Shown piece by piece: positions 26,886 to 35,777 of a DNA stretch of 64,000 nucleotides. The DNA comes from Mesorhizobium opportunistum WSM2075 (GTDB taxonomy: Bacteria; Pseudomonadota; Alphaproteobacteria; Rhizobiales; Rhizobiaceae). The position numbers and the translations under genes are program-made. The notes under the pieces are model-generated. The model saw only the letters and a program-made list of their open reading frames with translations, was not told where the DNA came from and did no database searches. The DNA is taken from the NCBI RefSeq assembly GCF_000176035.2, contig NC_015675.1, positions 806,001-870,000 on the forward strand, in the 5' to 3' direction. Each line of letters begins with the position of its first letter. The first letter of the stretch is position 1.

Positions 26886-28133
26886 CTAAGAACAGGGCTT
26901 GAAGTGCATTGTTACCCATTCTGCGGCCGCAATGCCGTCACCATAGGTCATTTCGATAACTTCCGCGTCGTTCAGCAGTTGGCAAATGGAACCGAATACA
27001 GCGGCACTCAACTGACGACTGCCACTGATTGCCTCCTGTAAGAGAGCAAGCAGCCCCGTCATTTTGGGTAAGGTTGAGATCTGGAGAGAACTCCCGCCAG
27101 AAAAGTGCGGAAAGATGATGGCGGAGACTTTATCGGCCGTTTCGCAGTGGCGAAATGGCTTCAGATATTTAACCGTGCGGCCGTCCGGACGCCGGAATTC
27201 AGGCAACCGATCCAGGGACGGAACCGATGACCGCAGCCGATCCCAGCTCCCTGGTTTCACGGCAAAACTGAAGGGCATACCCCATATGCGCGGCCGCCGC
27301 GAAGACACCAAGGTGACATCGTCAGAGAAGGCCGACATCCCTAACGCGTTTAGCAGCGCAGCCAAGGTCGTCTTGCCACGGCCGGAAGCGCCGGCCAGCA
27401 GAACCGCCCCTGCATCCGCACGGAGCGCAGCCGAATGCAGCGCGATCCAATACGGCTGTCGATCAAGTACGACGTGCATCACGGCTTCCTTCAGTCCAAC
27501 AGCCACCGCCGCAGGATCGGCATATTCAGTAAAGTCACTTGATAGGCCTCGTATCCTGTAGCCGTCTCGGTACTGGTCGACCGATAGATTGGCCTCCACG
27601 ACTTGCGTTTTGGACGAACCGGCCGCTTGTTTTCGGAGATGACCCGCGAGCGCTTCCCAGGCTTTTTTTGATCGCGCATCGGCAAAGGAAATCGCAATCC
27701 GAGCACCTGCGATGCTGTAAATATCCCCTGCCTTTGCTGCGCTGGTTTGCCTGAGGGGCAGGACGGATGGAAGCGACCCTTGTTGTGGCCAGTGGCACAA
27801 GAAGCCCATGGCTAGCCATTGCGCCACGCAATTCGAGACATAGCCGCTCGCCTCGTCAGGCGCACATTTAACCCGCCTCGCAAAATTTTGTGTCACCGTG
27901 TCGGGCTGGGTTCCAGCAACAATGTCAAACCAGACGGATCCAGAGTCTTTGTCCAGGCGGTATATACGCTGCTGCGACTCCGAAAACATGACAACGTCGG
28001 AATCGAGCTTATGGGCCACGGCGCCAAACGCCGGAGTAATGGGCACGGTCCCCACCCACGGACCGAGCGCCCGCCGTGAGGTCAAGCGCGTTCCCACCGC
28101 CGCTGAACCTTGTGAAGCCTTATAATCCTCCAA
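26886..28133 (-). CDS. PqqD-like RRE fused to HprK-related kinase
   Basis: A 415-aa protein. Residues about 40-115 read like a PqqD-family RiPP recognition element (AHKLDSDVVMFSESQQRIYR, WLAMGFLCHW). The C-terminal half is an HPr-kinase-related domain with the family's HSAAL segment (232-237), P-loop GASGRGKTTLAAL (248-260), then FSDDVTLVSSRRPRIWGMPF. HprK-like kinases of this type occur with RiPP or peptide systems, where some phosphorylate a Ser in a precursor peptide. The longest frame starts at a TTG (28133) overlapping the nucleotidyltransferase gene by 52 bp; a GTG at 28097 is a plausible shorter start. Third gene after the peptide and nucleotidyltransferase. Codon use is less GC-rich than the chromosome around it. 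Confidence 0.78.
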   Translation of the reverse strand: MEDYKASQGSAAVGTRLTSRRALGPWVGTVPITPAFGAVAHKLDSDVVMFSESQQRIYRLDKDSGSVWFDIVAGTQPDTVTQNFARRVKCAPDEASGYVSNCVAQWLAMGFLCHWPQQGSLPSVLPLRQTSAAKAGDIYSIAGARIAISFADARSKKAWEALAGHLRKQAAGSSKTQVVEANLSVDQYRDGYRIRGLSSDFTEYADPAAVAVGLKEAVMHVVLDRQPYWIALHSAALRADAGAVLLAGASGRGKTTLAALLNALGMSAFSDDVTLVSSRRPRIWGMPFSFAVKPGSWDRLRSSVPSLDRLPEFRRPDGRTVKYLKPFRHCETADKVSAIIFPHFSGGSSLQISTLPKMTGLLALLQEAISGSRQLSAAVFGSICQLLNDAEVIEMTYGDGIAAAEWVTMHFKPCS

Positions 28134-29131
28134 GCACTTCGAGCTACAGAAAGTCCGAGCCGATCCAATCGTCGATATGACACGTTGTGCTTGATCGCGA
28201 TCTGACGGCGATAAAGAATTCGCGGTAAGATGCCACTGACGTGCCCCTCGATCTTCACATCGATTAGGCGTTGTAGGTTCAACATGAAAACTTCACGGCC
28301 AAGTGCTAGCCGCCCTGAGGGCAGTCTTCGACAAACGGCACTCCAATCGATATCGTAACCGAGAGCCAGGAGTTCACGGCAGTCGAGCAACCGCCTCAAA
28401 TCGACTTCACCCGTGCGTAACCTTCGGTCTTGAATCATGTCGTGCACAATAAGGTGCGTCACCCATTCCTCCGGGCTAGGCAGCCTCAACCGCGCCCCGG
28501 CCACTTCAACGACCCGGCTGCGGACGGCTCCATCTGTAGAAAAGAGCGCCACAGGCCCCGGCGGTCGTAGATGCAGGTCCAAGGATCCTGCATCGGATGG
28601 TCGATAGAATTTCCCGTAGGCATGGACACCAGGGTCACCCGCAAGCGGCCTGTAACCGAGGTTGACAAGCTGCGCTACGCAAGTCTCGATAACCTCATTG
28701 TCAACCACAACGTCCAGGTCACTGACCATCCTTGCACCTAAGCGACTCTCCGGGAGCGCCAGAAGAAGCGCTGCTCCCTTGATCAGAAGTGGCTCGATGC
28801 CGACGCTATTCAGCGCTTTGACCAATTCCAAGACTTGTTGCCGCAAGCGAAGGTTTCGCAACTCGTTCAGGTGGTGGATAAAACCGAGATACTTCTCCAC
28901 GTCGGTCGGAGCAAAACGGAGGAGATCGCGATCCCGCAAGAAAACATACAAAGCTGGAAGTATGAGGTGCCGGTTCGCTTCCACGATAACCGCATCCCAC
29001 TGGAGCGGATGCACCATGCCGACCGTGAGAGCGGCGCAAACAAGTTGAAAACTGGATCCCGATCGTAAGGTCTCGAAAACTGGGCCGACATCCGCGGTGG
29101 GTGCATCAATGTTTTGGATTTCGGTCAACAC
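28082..29131 (-). CDS. Family 5 nucleotidyltransferase (NTP_transf_5-like)
   Basis: A 349-aa protein with the pol-beta-like nucleotidyltransferase signature of the NTP_transf_5 group: LLIKGAALLLALPESRLGAR (about residues 115-134), the metal-binding RMVSDLDVVVDNE (D138, D140) and the third acidic segment SLDLHLRPPG (D185). The rest is helical. Such enzymes accompany HprK-like kinases in several lasso-peptide (paeninodin-type) and other peptide clusters, where they are thought to extend a phosphate or transfer a nucleotide. It overlaps the RRE-kinase gene and follows the 71-aa peptide gene by 77 bp, consistent with one operon. The target is unknown. Confidence 0.82.
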   Translation of the reverse strand: MLTEIQNIDAPTADVGPVFETLRSGSSFQLVCAALTVGMVHPLQWDAVIVEANRHLILPALYVFLRDRDLLRFAPTDVEKYLGFIHHLNELRNLRLRQQVLELVKALNSVGIEPLLIKGAALLLALPESRLGARMVSDLDVVVDNEVIETCVAQLVNLGYRPLAGDPGVHAYGKFYRPSDAGSLDLHLRPPGPVALFSTDGAVRSRVVEVAGARLRLPSPEEWVTHLIVHDMIQDRRLRTGEVDLRRLLDCRELLALGYDIDWSAVCRRLPSGRLALGREVFMLNLQRLIDVKIEGHVSGILPRILYRRQIAIKHNVSYRRLDRLGLSVARSAWRIIRLHKVQRRWERA

Positions 29132-29208
29132 GGATGCTCTTTCTATCGGTGCCGGCCCCCGGGTGGTTGTGGGGTGTCGATGCCGAAGCGAAGTTTTTTG
29201 GACCCGGG

Positions 29209-29424
29209 CTAGCCGCCCCTCCCGGCCTTGCCCCCAGTTTCAGCGGGCTTGCCACCCGAGAGACCTCCCGACGCCGCCACGGCTTGGGAATTCATGCTCA
29301 CATCCAGCAGCAAGGTCACTGCTGGAGGTGTCAGAACCGAAAATTTTCCGACTCCTTTGATGAAATCACGTCGTGCCAACTGCGAATGCGCATTCGGGTC
29401 TTCTTTGCCGTCGTTCCCGTCCAT
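29209..29424 (-). CDS. 71-aa candidate precursor or Tat-like peptide
   Basis: A 71-aa peptide encoded just upstream of the nucleotidyltransferase and RRE-kinase genes. ATG 29424 follows a near-perfect AAGGAGG site with normal spacing, so translation is likely. Residues 1-17 are polar and acidic. Residues 18-23 (RRDFIK) resemble a twin-arginine motif, followed by a moderately hydrophobic stretch (GKFSVLTPPAVTLLLDVSM) and a Gly/Ala/Ser-rich tail (ASGGLSGGKPAETGGKAGRG). There is no Cys. Either it is the RiPP-like substrate of the adjacent RRE-kinase and nucleotidyltransferase, with Ser/Thr in the tail as acceptors, or it is a small Tat-exported protein. The first is my preference because of the RRE next door; it is unproven. 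Confidence 0.65.
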   Translation of the reverse strand: MDGNDGKEDPNAHSQLARRDFIKGVGKFSVLTPPAVTLLLDVSMNSQAVAASGGLSGGKPAETGGKAGRGG

Positions 29425-29478
29425 CTGAAAACCTCCTTTGCCGCGCTTGTGTCTGTCACCACATCAGTCTGATAGATC

Positions 29479-29538
29479 CTAGTAGAAGAAGGCGAGCGTA
29501 TATTGCGGGGCACTGCCTGACCACATATCCAGTGGCAT
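29479..29538 (-). CDS. Tiny 19-aa ORF with strong ribosome binding site
   Basis: A 20-codon frame that translates to MPLDMWSGSAPQYTLAFFY and ends with TAG. An AGGAG sits 7 bp upstream of the ATG and a second AGGAG abuts it, a better-than-average start context. It lies 54 bp upstream of the 71-aa peptide gene on the same strand. It could be a second precursor, a translated leader or a chance ORF. Confidence 0.4.
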   Translation of the reverse strand: MPLDMWSGSAPQYTLAFFY

Positions 29539-29694
29539 CTCCTATCTCCTATATTGGCTTAGGGGCATCGTCCGTTTGTCGGCGATCGTCGGGTTTTGGA
29601 TATCGAAAGGAGTAGCGATCCGCGTGGGGACCGACCAGGTCGCGACAACTTCACCGCCCATCTCAGGGCCGACAGCTTGCTGCCGCGGAATAAC

Positions 29695-29721
29695 AAAAAG
29701 CCCGGACGAACCGGGCTTTTT
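29695..29721 (-). terminator. Rho-independent terminator after tRNA-Leu
   Basis: A symmetric hairpin, aaaaagcccgg, loop acgaa, ccgggcttttt. On the minus strand it gives a GC stem followed by a T run 44 bp past the tRNA 3' end. Because both flanks carry A/T runs it can also terminate in the other direction. Confidence 0.85.
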
Positions 29722-29764
29722 GTCTAAACGTCTGAACCATACAAAACGGTTCGAAACGGGAATT

Positions 29765-29849
29765 TGGTGCCCAGAAGAGGACTCGAACCTCCACTCCTTG
29801 CGGAACACGGACCTGAACCGTGCGCGTCTACCAATTCCGCCATCTGGGC
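29765..29849 (-). tRNA. tRNA-Leu, anticodon CAG
   Basis: Class II tRNA of 85 nt with CCA encoded. The acceptor stem GCCCAGA pairs with TCTGGGC, the discriminator is A, the D-arm has GGCGGAATTGGTAGACGC, the anticodon stem-loop is CACGG-TTCAGGT-CCGTG, a variable arm is present and the T-arm contains GTTCGAGTC. It lies between gpmA and the lower-GC peptide-modification block, a position where integrated DNA often begins. Confidence 0.96.
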
Positions 29850-29924
29850 TGGTGCGGGCTCATGTAAGCGGGCAAGTGATTGCTGTCAACGCGCTTTTTT
29901 CAAAGCGGTTCGCTGCTTGCCGGC

Positions 29925-30545
29925 TCAGCCCTCCAGGACTTCCTTCGACGCGACGGTGGAATCGGCGTTGAGCTGGTAGATGACAGGCACGCCGGTGCCG
30001 AGCTCCAGCTTGACGATCTCCTCGCCCGACTTGCCGTCCAGCGCCATGATCAGCGCGCGCAGCGAGTTGCCATGGGCGGCGACCAGCACTGTGCCGCCGC
30101 GCAGCACGTGCGACTGCATGTCATGCAGGTAATAGGGCCAGACGCGCGCGCCAGTGTCCTTGAGGCTTTCGCCGCCGGGCGGCGGCACGTCGTAGGAGCG
30201 GCGCCAGACATGCACCTGGTCCTCGCCCCACTTCTTGCGGGCATCGTCCTTGTTGAGGCCGGAAAGGTCGCCATAGTCGCGCTCGTTGAGCGCCTGGTCG
30301 CGGATGGTCTCGAGGTCGCTCTGGCCGACGGCGTCGAGAATGTGCTGGCAGGTCTTCTGCGCCCGGATCAGGGCGGAGGTGAAGGCGATGTCGAACTTCA
30401 GGCCGCGCGCCTTGAGTTTCTGGCCGGCCGCCTTGGCCTCGGCGTGGCCCTGCTCGGTCAGATCGACATCGCGCCAGCCGGTGAACAGGTTCTTCAAATT
30501 CCATTCGCTCTGGCCGTGGCGCACGAGCACGAGGGTTCTCGACAT
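29925..30545 (-). CDS. gpmA: 2,3-bisphosphoglycerate-dependent phosphoglycerate mutase
   Basis: Interconverts 3- and 2-phosphoglycerate in glycolysis and gluconeogenesis. The 206-aa protein has the phosphohistidine motif [18 protein letters not shown] at residues about 6-23, [14 protein letters not shown], the catalytic [19 protein letters not shown], and [17 protein letters not shown] with the second His. This short dPGM length is typical of Rhizobiales. Last gene of a minus-strand run glk, ABC exporter, dapB, gpmA; only 40 bp separates it from dapB, so co-transcription is likely. tRNA-Leu follows 75 bp downstream. Confidence 0.95.
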   Translation of the reverse strand: MSRTLVLVRHGQSEWNLKNLFTGWRDVDLTEQGHAEAKAAGQKLKARGLKFDIAFTSALIRAQKTCQHILDAVGQSDLETIRDQALNERDYGDLSGLNKDDARKKWGEDQVHVWRRSYDVPPPGGESLKDTGARVWPYYLHDMQSHVLRGGTVLVAAHGNSLRALIMALDGKSGEEIVKLELGTGVPVIYQLNADSTVASKEVLEG

Positions 30546-30585
30546 GTTTGCTCCCTACAATCCCTACTAGATGTGACGGTCTGGC

Positions 30586-31449
30586 TCAGCTTAAGCCGAG
30601 CACGTCCCGCATCGAATACAGCCCCGGCTTCTTGCCGCGTGCCCAAAGCGCCGCCTTGACGGCGCCGCGGGCGAAGATGGCACGGTCCTCGGCATGGTGG
30701 GACAGCGTGATGCGCTCGCCAGTGCCGGCCAGGATCACGCTGTGGTCGCCGACGACAGAGCCGCCGCGCAGCGTGGCAAAGCCGATCGAGCCGGTTTTTC
30801 GCACGCCTGTGTGGCCGTCGCGTGAACGCACGTCATTGCCGGCCAACGCGATATCGCGTCCGGCGGCGGCGGCCTCGCCGAGCAGCAGTGCCGTGCCCGA
30901 GGGCGCGTCGACCTTGTGCCTGTGGTGCATTTCGAGGATCTCGATGTCGAAATCGTCGGCATCGAGCGCGCGCGCCGCCTGTTCGACCAGCACCGCCAGG
31001 AGGTTGACGCCGAGGCTCATATTGCCCGACTTGACGATCGTCGCGTGGCGCGCGGCGGCAGCGATTTTCGCATTGTCTTGCGCCGAGCAGCCGGTGGTGC
31101 CGATGACATGGACGATGCGCGCCTGCGCCGCGTAGCCGGCGAATTCGACCGTCGAGGCCGACGTGGTGAAATCGAGCACGCCGTCGGCCTTGGCGAAGGC
31201 CGGCAGCGGATCGTCTGATATCGGCACATTGATGATGCCGATGCCCGCCAGCTCGCCGGCATCCTTGCCCAGATGCGGCGAATCCGCCCGCTCGACGGCG
31301 CCGATGACGCGCGCGCCCGGAATGGTATGGATGGCGCGGATCAGCGTCTGGCCCATGCGGCCGGCCGCGCCCACCACCACGAGGCCCATATCGCTCGTAG
31401 GCTCGCCATCGCTTGCAGGCTTGCCGGTCGTTGCCGATGTCTCGCTCAT
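30586..31449 (-). CDS. dapB: 4-hydroxy-tetrahydrodipicolinate reductase
   Basis: NAD(P)H-dependent step of lysine and diaminopimelate synthesis. The dinucleotide-binding loop is [15 protein letters not shown]; the substrate and catalytic segment is [20 protein letters not shown]; the C-terminus has [20 protein letters not shown]. The frame starts at 31449 in an ATGA overlap with the upstream ABC transporter stop. Its first 20 residues (Ser/Thr-rich) are atypical, so ATG 31389 ([13 protein letters not shown]) is an alternative that gives the usual 267-aa length. Confidence 0.95.
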   Translation of the reverse strand: MSETSATTGKPASDGEPTSDMGLVVVGAAGRMGQTLIRAIHTIPGARVIGAVERADSPHLGKDAGELAGIGIINVPISDDPLPAFAKADGVLDFTTSASTVEFAGYAAQARIVHVIGTTGCSAQDNAKIAAAARHATIVKSGNMSLGVNLLAVLVEQAARALDADDFDIEILEMHHRHKVDAPSGTALLLGEAAAAGRDIALAGNDVRSRDGHTGVRKTGSIGFATLRGGSVVGDHSVILAGTGERITLSHHAEDRAIFARGAVKAALWARGKKPGLYSMRDVLGLS

Positions 31450-33305
31450 GCCGTGCTCCCGGCGATGTTCTGCGTCTCTAGGTCTCGACCCGAAGTTTGG
31501 ATCGGCGCGCTGTCGTCGACAAGCCCCAGGCCCTTGACGCCCTGTATGCGGTGGAAGCGGGCATAGATGCTGTCCGGGTCGGCCATCAGCGTCGCGTGCG
31601 TGCCTTCCTCGACCAGCCGTCCCTCTTCCAGCACGATGATGTGGTCGGCATTGATCACCGTCGACAGCCGGTGCGCGATGACGATCGTCGTGCGCCCTTG
31701 CATGACATGGGTCAGCGCCTCCTGGACGCGCGCCTCGGCCTCGTTGTCGAGGGCCGAGGTCGCCTCGTCGAGCAGCAGGATCGGTGCCTGGCGCACGATG
31801 GCGCGGGCGATCGAGACGCGCTGGCGCTGGCCGCCGGAAAGGGTCGAGCCGCCTTCGCCGACCGGCGTGTCGTAACCTTGCGGCTGCTGGCGGATGAACT
31901 CGTCGGCCGCCGCCTGTTTCGCCGCCTGCTCGATCTCGGCGTCGGTGGCCGACAGACGACCATAGCGGATGTTGTCGCGGATCGTGCCTTCGAACAGATA
32001 GGGTGCCTGCGCCACATAGGCGATCGACTGCCGCAGCGAATGCTTGGTCACCTTCGAGATATCCTGGCCATCGACCTCGATGGTGCCCTGGTCGACGTCG
32101 TAGAAGCGCTGCAGGAGCGCCACCAGCGTCGATTTGCCGGCGCCCGACGCACCGACGATCGCCGTCACCTTGCCGGCGGCGGCGGTAAAGCTCAGATCCC
32201 TTAGCACCGGCAGGTCGGCGCTGTAGCCGAACGTCACATTGTCGAAGCGCACCTCGCCGGTGGTGACCCTGGCCTCGACGGCATCGGGCGCGTCGCCCTG
32301 TTTCGGCTCCAGGTCCAGCAGCTCGTAGATCATGCGCGCGTTGACCAGCGCACGTTCCATGCCCACCTGTGTGCGCGCCAGGCGTCTTGCCGGGTCGTAG
32401 GCCATGATCAGCGCGGTGATGAAGGAAAACACCGCGCCCGGCGGTTGCCCCAGCACCAACGCCCGGTAGCCGGAATAGGCAAGCACGGAGGTAATGGCGA
32501 GACCGCCCAGAATCTCGGAAATCGGCGACAGCCGTTCCGAGACGCGGGCGATCTTGTTGTTACGCTGCTCGGCCGTATCGGCCATGATGCCGATGCGGCG
32601 CGCCAGCTCCTCCTCCAGGGTGAAGGCCTTGACGATGGCGATGCCCTGCGTGGCCTCCTGCACGGAACCGTTCAGCCGCGAATTGATCAGCACGGATTCC
32701 CGGTTGATACGCCGCAACCGGCGGGTGATGTAGACGACGGCCCAGATCAGCGGCGGGCCGATCAGCAGCGAGCTGAGCGACAACACCGGATCCTGGTAGA
32801 TCATAACGCCGACGAGAGCGACCAGCGTGACCGCGTCGCGGCTGATGGAGGTCAGTGTCAGCGACAGCAGATCGCGAACGCCGCCGACATTCTCGTTGAC
32901 CTGTGCCGCCAGCCGACCGGAACGCGTATCGTTGAAGAAGTCGACGCCGAGCTTCATCAGATGGTCGAAGCTGCGCTTCTGGTAGCGCGCGACCAGATTG
33001 TTGCCGATCTTGGCCAGCGCGACGGCCTGGCCATAGCCGGCGAAGCCGCGCAGCACGGAGGCGCCCATGAAACCGGCGCAGATCCAGACGATCATATCGC
33101 CGCGCCGTTCGTAGAAAATCTGGTTGATCATCGGGGCCATGATCCACGCCGTGAAGGCAGTGGTGCCGGAAACAATCAGCAGGCAGGTGACGGCAACGAC
33201 ATAGGTCCAGCGATACTCATTGCCGTTTTCAGCGAGGATGCGGCGGAGCACCGCCGTGACCTCGCTGGGCCGGACTTTCTGTTTGTGTGGGGCTTGAAGG
33301 GTCAA
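31446..33305 (-). CDS. MsbA-like ABC exporter, fused permease-ATPase
   Basis: A 619-aa half-transporter. The N-terminal six-helix exporter domain (about residues 35-330) includes [20 protein letters not shown]. The ATPase domain has Walker [21 protein letters not shown]-loop [11 protein letters not shown], signature [16 protein letters not shown], Walker [13 protein letters not shown] and the switch His in [10 protein letters not shown]. It resembles lipid A or multidrug flippases; the substrate is not fixed by sequence. It is coupled to dapB through an ATGA overlap at 31446-31449, although the functions are unrelated. It would act as a homodimer in the inner membrane. Confidence 0.92.
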   Translation of the reverse strand: MTLQAPHKQKVRPSEVTAVLRRILAENGNEYRWTYVVAVTCLLIVSGTTAFTAWIMAPMINQIFYERRGDMIVWICAGFMGASVLRGFAGYGQAVALAKIGNNLVARYQKRSFDHLMKLGVDFFNDTRSGRLAAQVNENVGGVRDLLSLTLTSISRDAVTLVALVGVMIYQDPVLSLSSLLIGPPLIWAVVYITRRLRRINRESVLINSRLNGSVQEATQGIAIVKAFTLEEELARRIGIMADTAEQRNNKIARVSERLSPISEILGGLAITSVLAYSGYRALVLGQPPGAVFSFITALIMAYDPARRLARTQVGMERALVNARMIYELLDLEPKQGDAPDAVEARVTTGEVRFDNVTFGYSADLPVLRDLSFTAAAGKVTAIVGASGAGKSTLVALLQRFYDVDQGTIEVDGQDISKVTKHSLRQSIAYVAQAPYLFEGTIRDNIRYGRLSATDAEIEQAAKQAAADEFIRQQPQGYDTPVGEGGSTLSGGQRQRVSIARAIVRQAPILLLDEATSALDNEAEARVQEALTHVMQGRTTIVIAHRLSTVINADHIIVLEEGRLVEEGTHATLMADPDSIYARFHRIQGVKGLGLVDDSAPIQTSGRDLETQNIAGSTA

Positions 33306-33448
33306 ATCGGGAGCGCTTCGTGGTTTTCCGCCTCGTAGGACCGGGCTGCAAATTCGGCACCCCTCTTAGCGCCATGCGGCCGGCTTGCCTATGGCCGCGG
33401 CTGATTAACTTCGTCGCGGGCGCCCAAGCGGATCGCGACCCCTGAGCT

Positions 33449-34468
33449 TCAGGCCTGCCAGCGCCGGCCTGCCGTCTGGACGCCGAACAGCGAGGGGTTC
33501 CTGGCATAGGCGGCAAGGCCCAGAAGTGCGGCCAGCGGATGGGTGATGACATAGACCGGCATGGTGCGCATCAGCGCACTGTGCGGTGCCTTGTCCTCGA
33601 AGGCAGCGCGGAAATTGCCTTGCTTCAGCGCCGGCACGATCTTCTGCGCGATGCCGCCGGTGAGGAACACACCGCCACGGCTCATGAACACCAGGGCAAG
33701 GTCGCCGGCGGTGCGCCCGAGGCAGGTGACGAAGGTTTCCAGCGCTTCCTGCGCCACCGGATCGGTCTTGGCCAATGCCGCGCCGGTGACCTCGGCCGGC
33801 GTGGTGAACGGCGCGGGCTTGCCGTCGGCCTTGGCCACCGCCCGGTAGACGTTGACGAGACCGCGTCCGCACAGGATCTGTTCGCCCGAAATGCGGCCCT
33901 CGAGCTTCTCGATATGCGGGAAAACCTCGAAATCGCGTGGCGTGCGTGGGCCTATGTCCATATGGCCGCCCTCGCCGGGCACCGGGATCCAGTGGCGCAG
34001 CGCATGGACCAGCCCGGCAACGCCGAGGCCGGTCCCGGGTCCGAGCACCACACGCCCGGCATTGGGCTCCGGCGTGCCGCCGCCGATCTTTTCCATGTGC
34101 TCTTCGCCGAGCGCGACGACGGCCAGCGCCTGCGCCTCGAAATCGTTGAGCACGACGATATCGCTCAGGCCAAGATTGGCGAACATCTGCTTGGGCTTGA
34201 CCACCCAGGGGCAGTTGGTGAGTTCGATCTCGTCGCCATCGACTGGCCCGGCCACCGCCAGCACCGCCGAATTGGGCCGCACCGACGAGCGGTCGAGCAC
34301 GGCCGCCTGGATCGCCTCGTCGATGGTGTTGTAGTTGGCGGTCTGGACGATTTGCGGCTCGGTAGGTTCGGAATTGGCGTCGAGCACGATCGAAAAGCGC
34401 GCATTGGTGCCGCCGATGTCGCCGATCAGGATCGGAAACCGCAGCAAAGTGTCGTCATCGCCTGCCAT
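33449..34468 (-). CDS. glk: Glucokinase
   Basis: Phosphorylates glucose to glucose-6-phosphate with ATP. It is a 339-aa member of the bacterial Glk (non-ROK) group: phosphate-1 loop [32 protein letters not shown] with the catalytic Asp, [20 protein letters not shown], and [20 protein letters not shown]. Length is near the usual 320-340. ATG 34468 is well placed. Heads the minus-strand group glk, ABC exporter, dapB, gpmA; 143 bp separates it from the exporter, so that gene may have its own promoter. Confidence 0.95.
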   Translation of the reverse strand: MAGDDDTLLRFPILIGDIGGTNARFSIVLDANSEPTEPQIVQTANYNTIDEAIQAAVLDRSSVRPNSAVLAVAGPVDGDEIELTNCPWVVKPKQMFANLGLSDIVVLNDFEAQALAVVALGEEHMEKIGGGTPEPNAGRVVLGPGTGLGVAGLVHALRHWIPVPGEGGHMDIGPRTPRDFEVFPHIEKLEGRISGEQILCGRGLVNVYRAVAKADGKPAPFTTPAEVTGAALAKTDPVAQEALETFVTCLGRTAGDLALVFMSRGGVFLTGGIAQKIVPALKQGNFRAAFEDKAPHSALMRTMPVYVITHPLAALLGLAAYARNPSLFGVQTAGRRWQA

Positions 34469-34576
34469 GCTCTTCGTCCGCCTCGTTCTCGGCAGCTTCT
34501 CACCGCCTCGTCGTTGACTAGCGCATGGTCCCGCAAAGGGAAAGCCGCTTCAGTGCCAGTTTTCAAGCGCTGACGC

Positions 34577-34629
34577 CGCCCCTCACCTGCCTGCCGGCAT
34601 GCTCTCCCCGTAAACGGGGCGAGGGACGC
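34577..34629. repeat. Half copy of the inverted-repeat family
   Basis: Reads gcccctcacctgcctgccgg, then catgctctccccgtaaacgg ending ggcgagggac. It resembles one arm of the larger bipartite elements (A-F), with the same ctccccgnaa-hairpin core, but no opposite arm is nearby. It lies between the glk start and the mepA stop. Confidence 0.5.
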
Positions 34630-34647
34630 TGTCATTGTGCGCGGCAG

Positions 34648-35727
34648 TCAGTTTGCCGGCGGTCGTGGCCGCGGCACCGGAGCGCCCATTCTGGGGGTGG
34701 CCGCGAACGCATTGGCCGCGCTTGGCAAATCGCCAGCGCCGCCGACCGCGGTGACGGGCTGTGCCGGCGCTTCCGGTTCGGGCGCGACGACGGCGACAGG
34801 CACAGCGCCGCCATGGTAGGTCGCGGCTTCGGCCGAGGCCGGCCCCGGCGCATCGAGCACGGCGCGGCATTCGCCGGGCAGGTTCGCCATCGTCATCACG
34901 TCGCGGGCTTTCGGCGCATCGGGGTTCTTGTTGGGCCGCCACGGCTCCTGCGTGAACCACCAGGCCAATGGCTTGCCGCAACCATCATCATCCGGCGTCG
35001 CCTCCTGCGCCTTGCAGTTGGGCGAACCCGGCTGGCAGCCGATGCGCATATGGAAATGATAGTCGTGGCCCCAGAACGGCCTGACCTTGCGCAGCCAGGT
35101 TCGATCGCCCTTGACGGTGTCGCAGAGCTTTTTCTTGATGCCCGGATTGACCAGGATGCGCTCGACTTGTGGATAGCTCGCCGCCCGTTTCAGAAGCGCC
35201 GTATGCTGCGGCGTCCACAATGCGTCCTTCACCAGATGGGTCTTCTCGTCGACCATCAAGGTGGCGCTCATCGATTCGCGCTGCGCCGCCGACAGCGGCC
35301 GGCTGGGCATCGGCGTCAGCCAGATGTCGGCGTCGAGGCCGATCTGGTGCGAGGCATGGCCGGTCATCATCGGGCCGCCGCGCGGCTGCGAAATGTCGCC
35401 GATCAAAAGGCCGGGCCAGCCATCGGCGGCAGCGTCGCGCGACAATTTTTCGATCACCGCGATCATCGCCGGATGGCCCCAGCGGCGGTTGCGCGAGGGG
35501 CGCATCACCTCCCAGGTCGGGCCGTCCATGGGAATGGCGACGCCGCCGGCAAAGCAGCCCTTGGAGTAGAAGCCGATCGACTGCGCCGCGGTCGCCGCCG
35601 GCAGTTTCTTGGCGCCGAACAAGTCCTTGGCCCGCTCCTCGGCCATTGCAGGCTGCGCGGCGAGAGCGAACAGGCCAAATGCTGCCGCCAGCAGTGATTT
35701 CTTGCCCAGCCGCATCGCCATGTTCAT
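34648..35727 (-). CDS. mepA: Penicillin-insensitive murein endopeptidase
   Basis: A periplasmic metalloprotease (M74) that cuts peptide cross-links of peptidoglycan. ATG 35727 gives a Sec signal peptide (KSLLAAAFGLFALAAQPAMA, cleavage before EERAKDL). Zinc-ligand segments are TGHASHQIGLDADIWLTPMP and WGHDYHFHMRIGCQPGSPNC, and Cys residues in the C-terminal half match the family's disulfides. The tail after about residue 290 is Pro/Ala-rich (PEPEAPAQPVTAVGG, RPPAN) and longer than in E. coli MepA, as in other rhizobia. Single gene on the minus strand. Confidence 0.93.
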   Translation of the reverse strand: MNMAMRLGKKSLLAAAFGLFALAAQPAMAEERAKDLFGAKKLPAATAAQSIGFYSKGCFAGGVAIPMDGPTWEVMRPSRNRRWGHPAMIAVIEKLSRDAAADGWPGLLIGDISQPRGGPMMTGHASHQIGLDADIWLTPMPSRPLSAAQRESMSATLMVDEKTHLVKDALWTPQHTALLKRAASYPQVERILVNPGIKKKLCDTVKGDRTWLRKVRPFWGHDYHFHMRIGCQPGSPNCKAQEATPDDDGCGKPLAWWFTQEPWRPNKNPDAPKARDVMTMANLPGECRAVLDAPGPASAEAATYHGGAVPVAVVAPEPEAPAQPVTAVGGAGDLPSAANAFAATPRMGAPVPRPRPPAN

Positions 35728-35777
35728 GAAACCGGATCCCCAACGCAATCCCAAGACCGAATCATAGCACGCAACAG

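Larger units (their letters stand above)
29425..29764. other. 340-bp gap between the peptide operon and tRNA-Leu
   Basis: Holds the tiny ORF (29479-29538) and the tRNA terminator hairpin (29695-29721). The remaining roughly 150 bp between them is presumably the promoter region of the peptide operon. No repeat element or integrase remnant was recognised. Confidence 0.6.

Noticed and set aside
26886..29424. Lasso peptide cluster
   Set aside because: No asparagine-synthetase-like cyclase, no transglutaminase-like protease and no Cys or ring-forming acceptor pattern in the peptide; only the kinase and nucleotidyltransferase parts match.
26741..29764. Integrated mobile element with att sites at tRNA-Leu
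   Set aside because: No integrase, excisionase, transposase or duplicated tRNA end could be found; kept only as a composition-based finding.
29576..29971. 131-codon frame on the plus strand over the tRNA-Leu
   Set aside because: Its middle (EEDSNLHSLRNTDLNRARLP) is the well-known false translation of an antisense tRNA-Leu.
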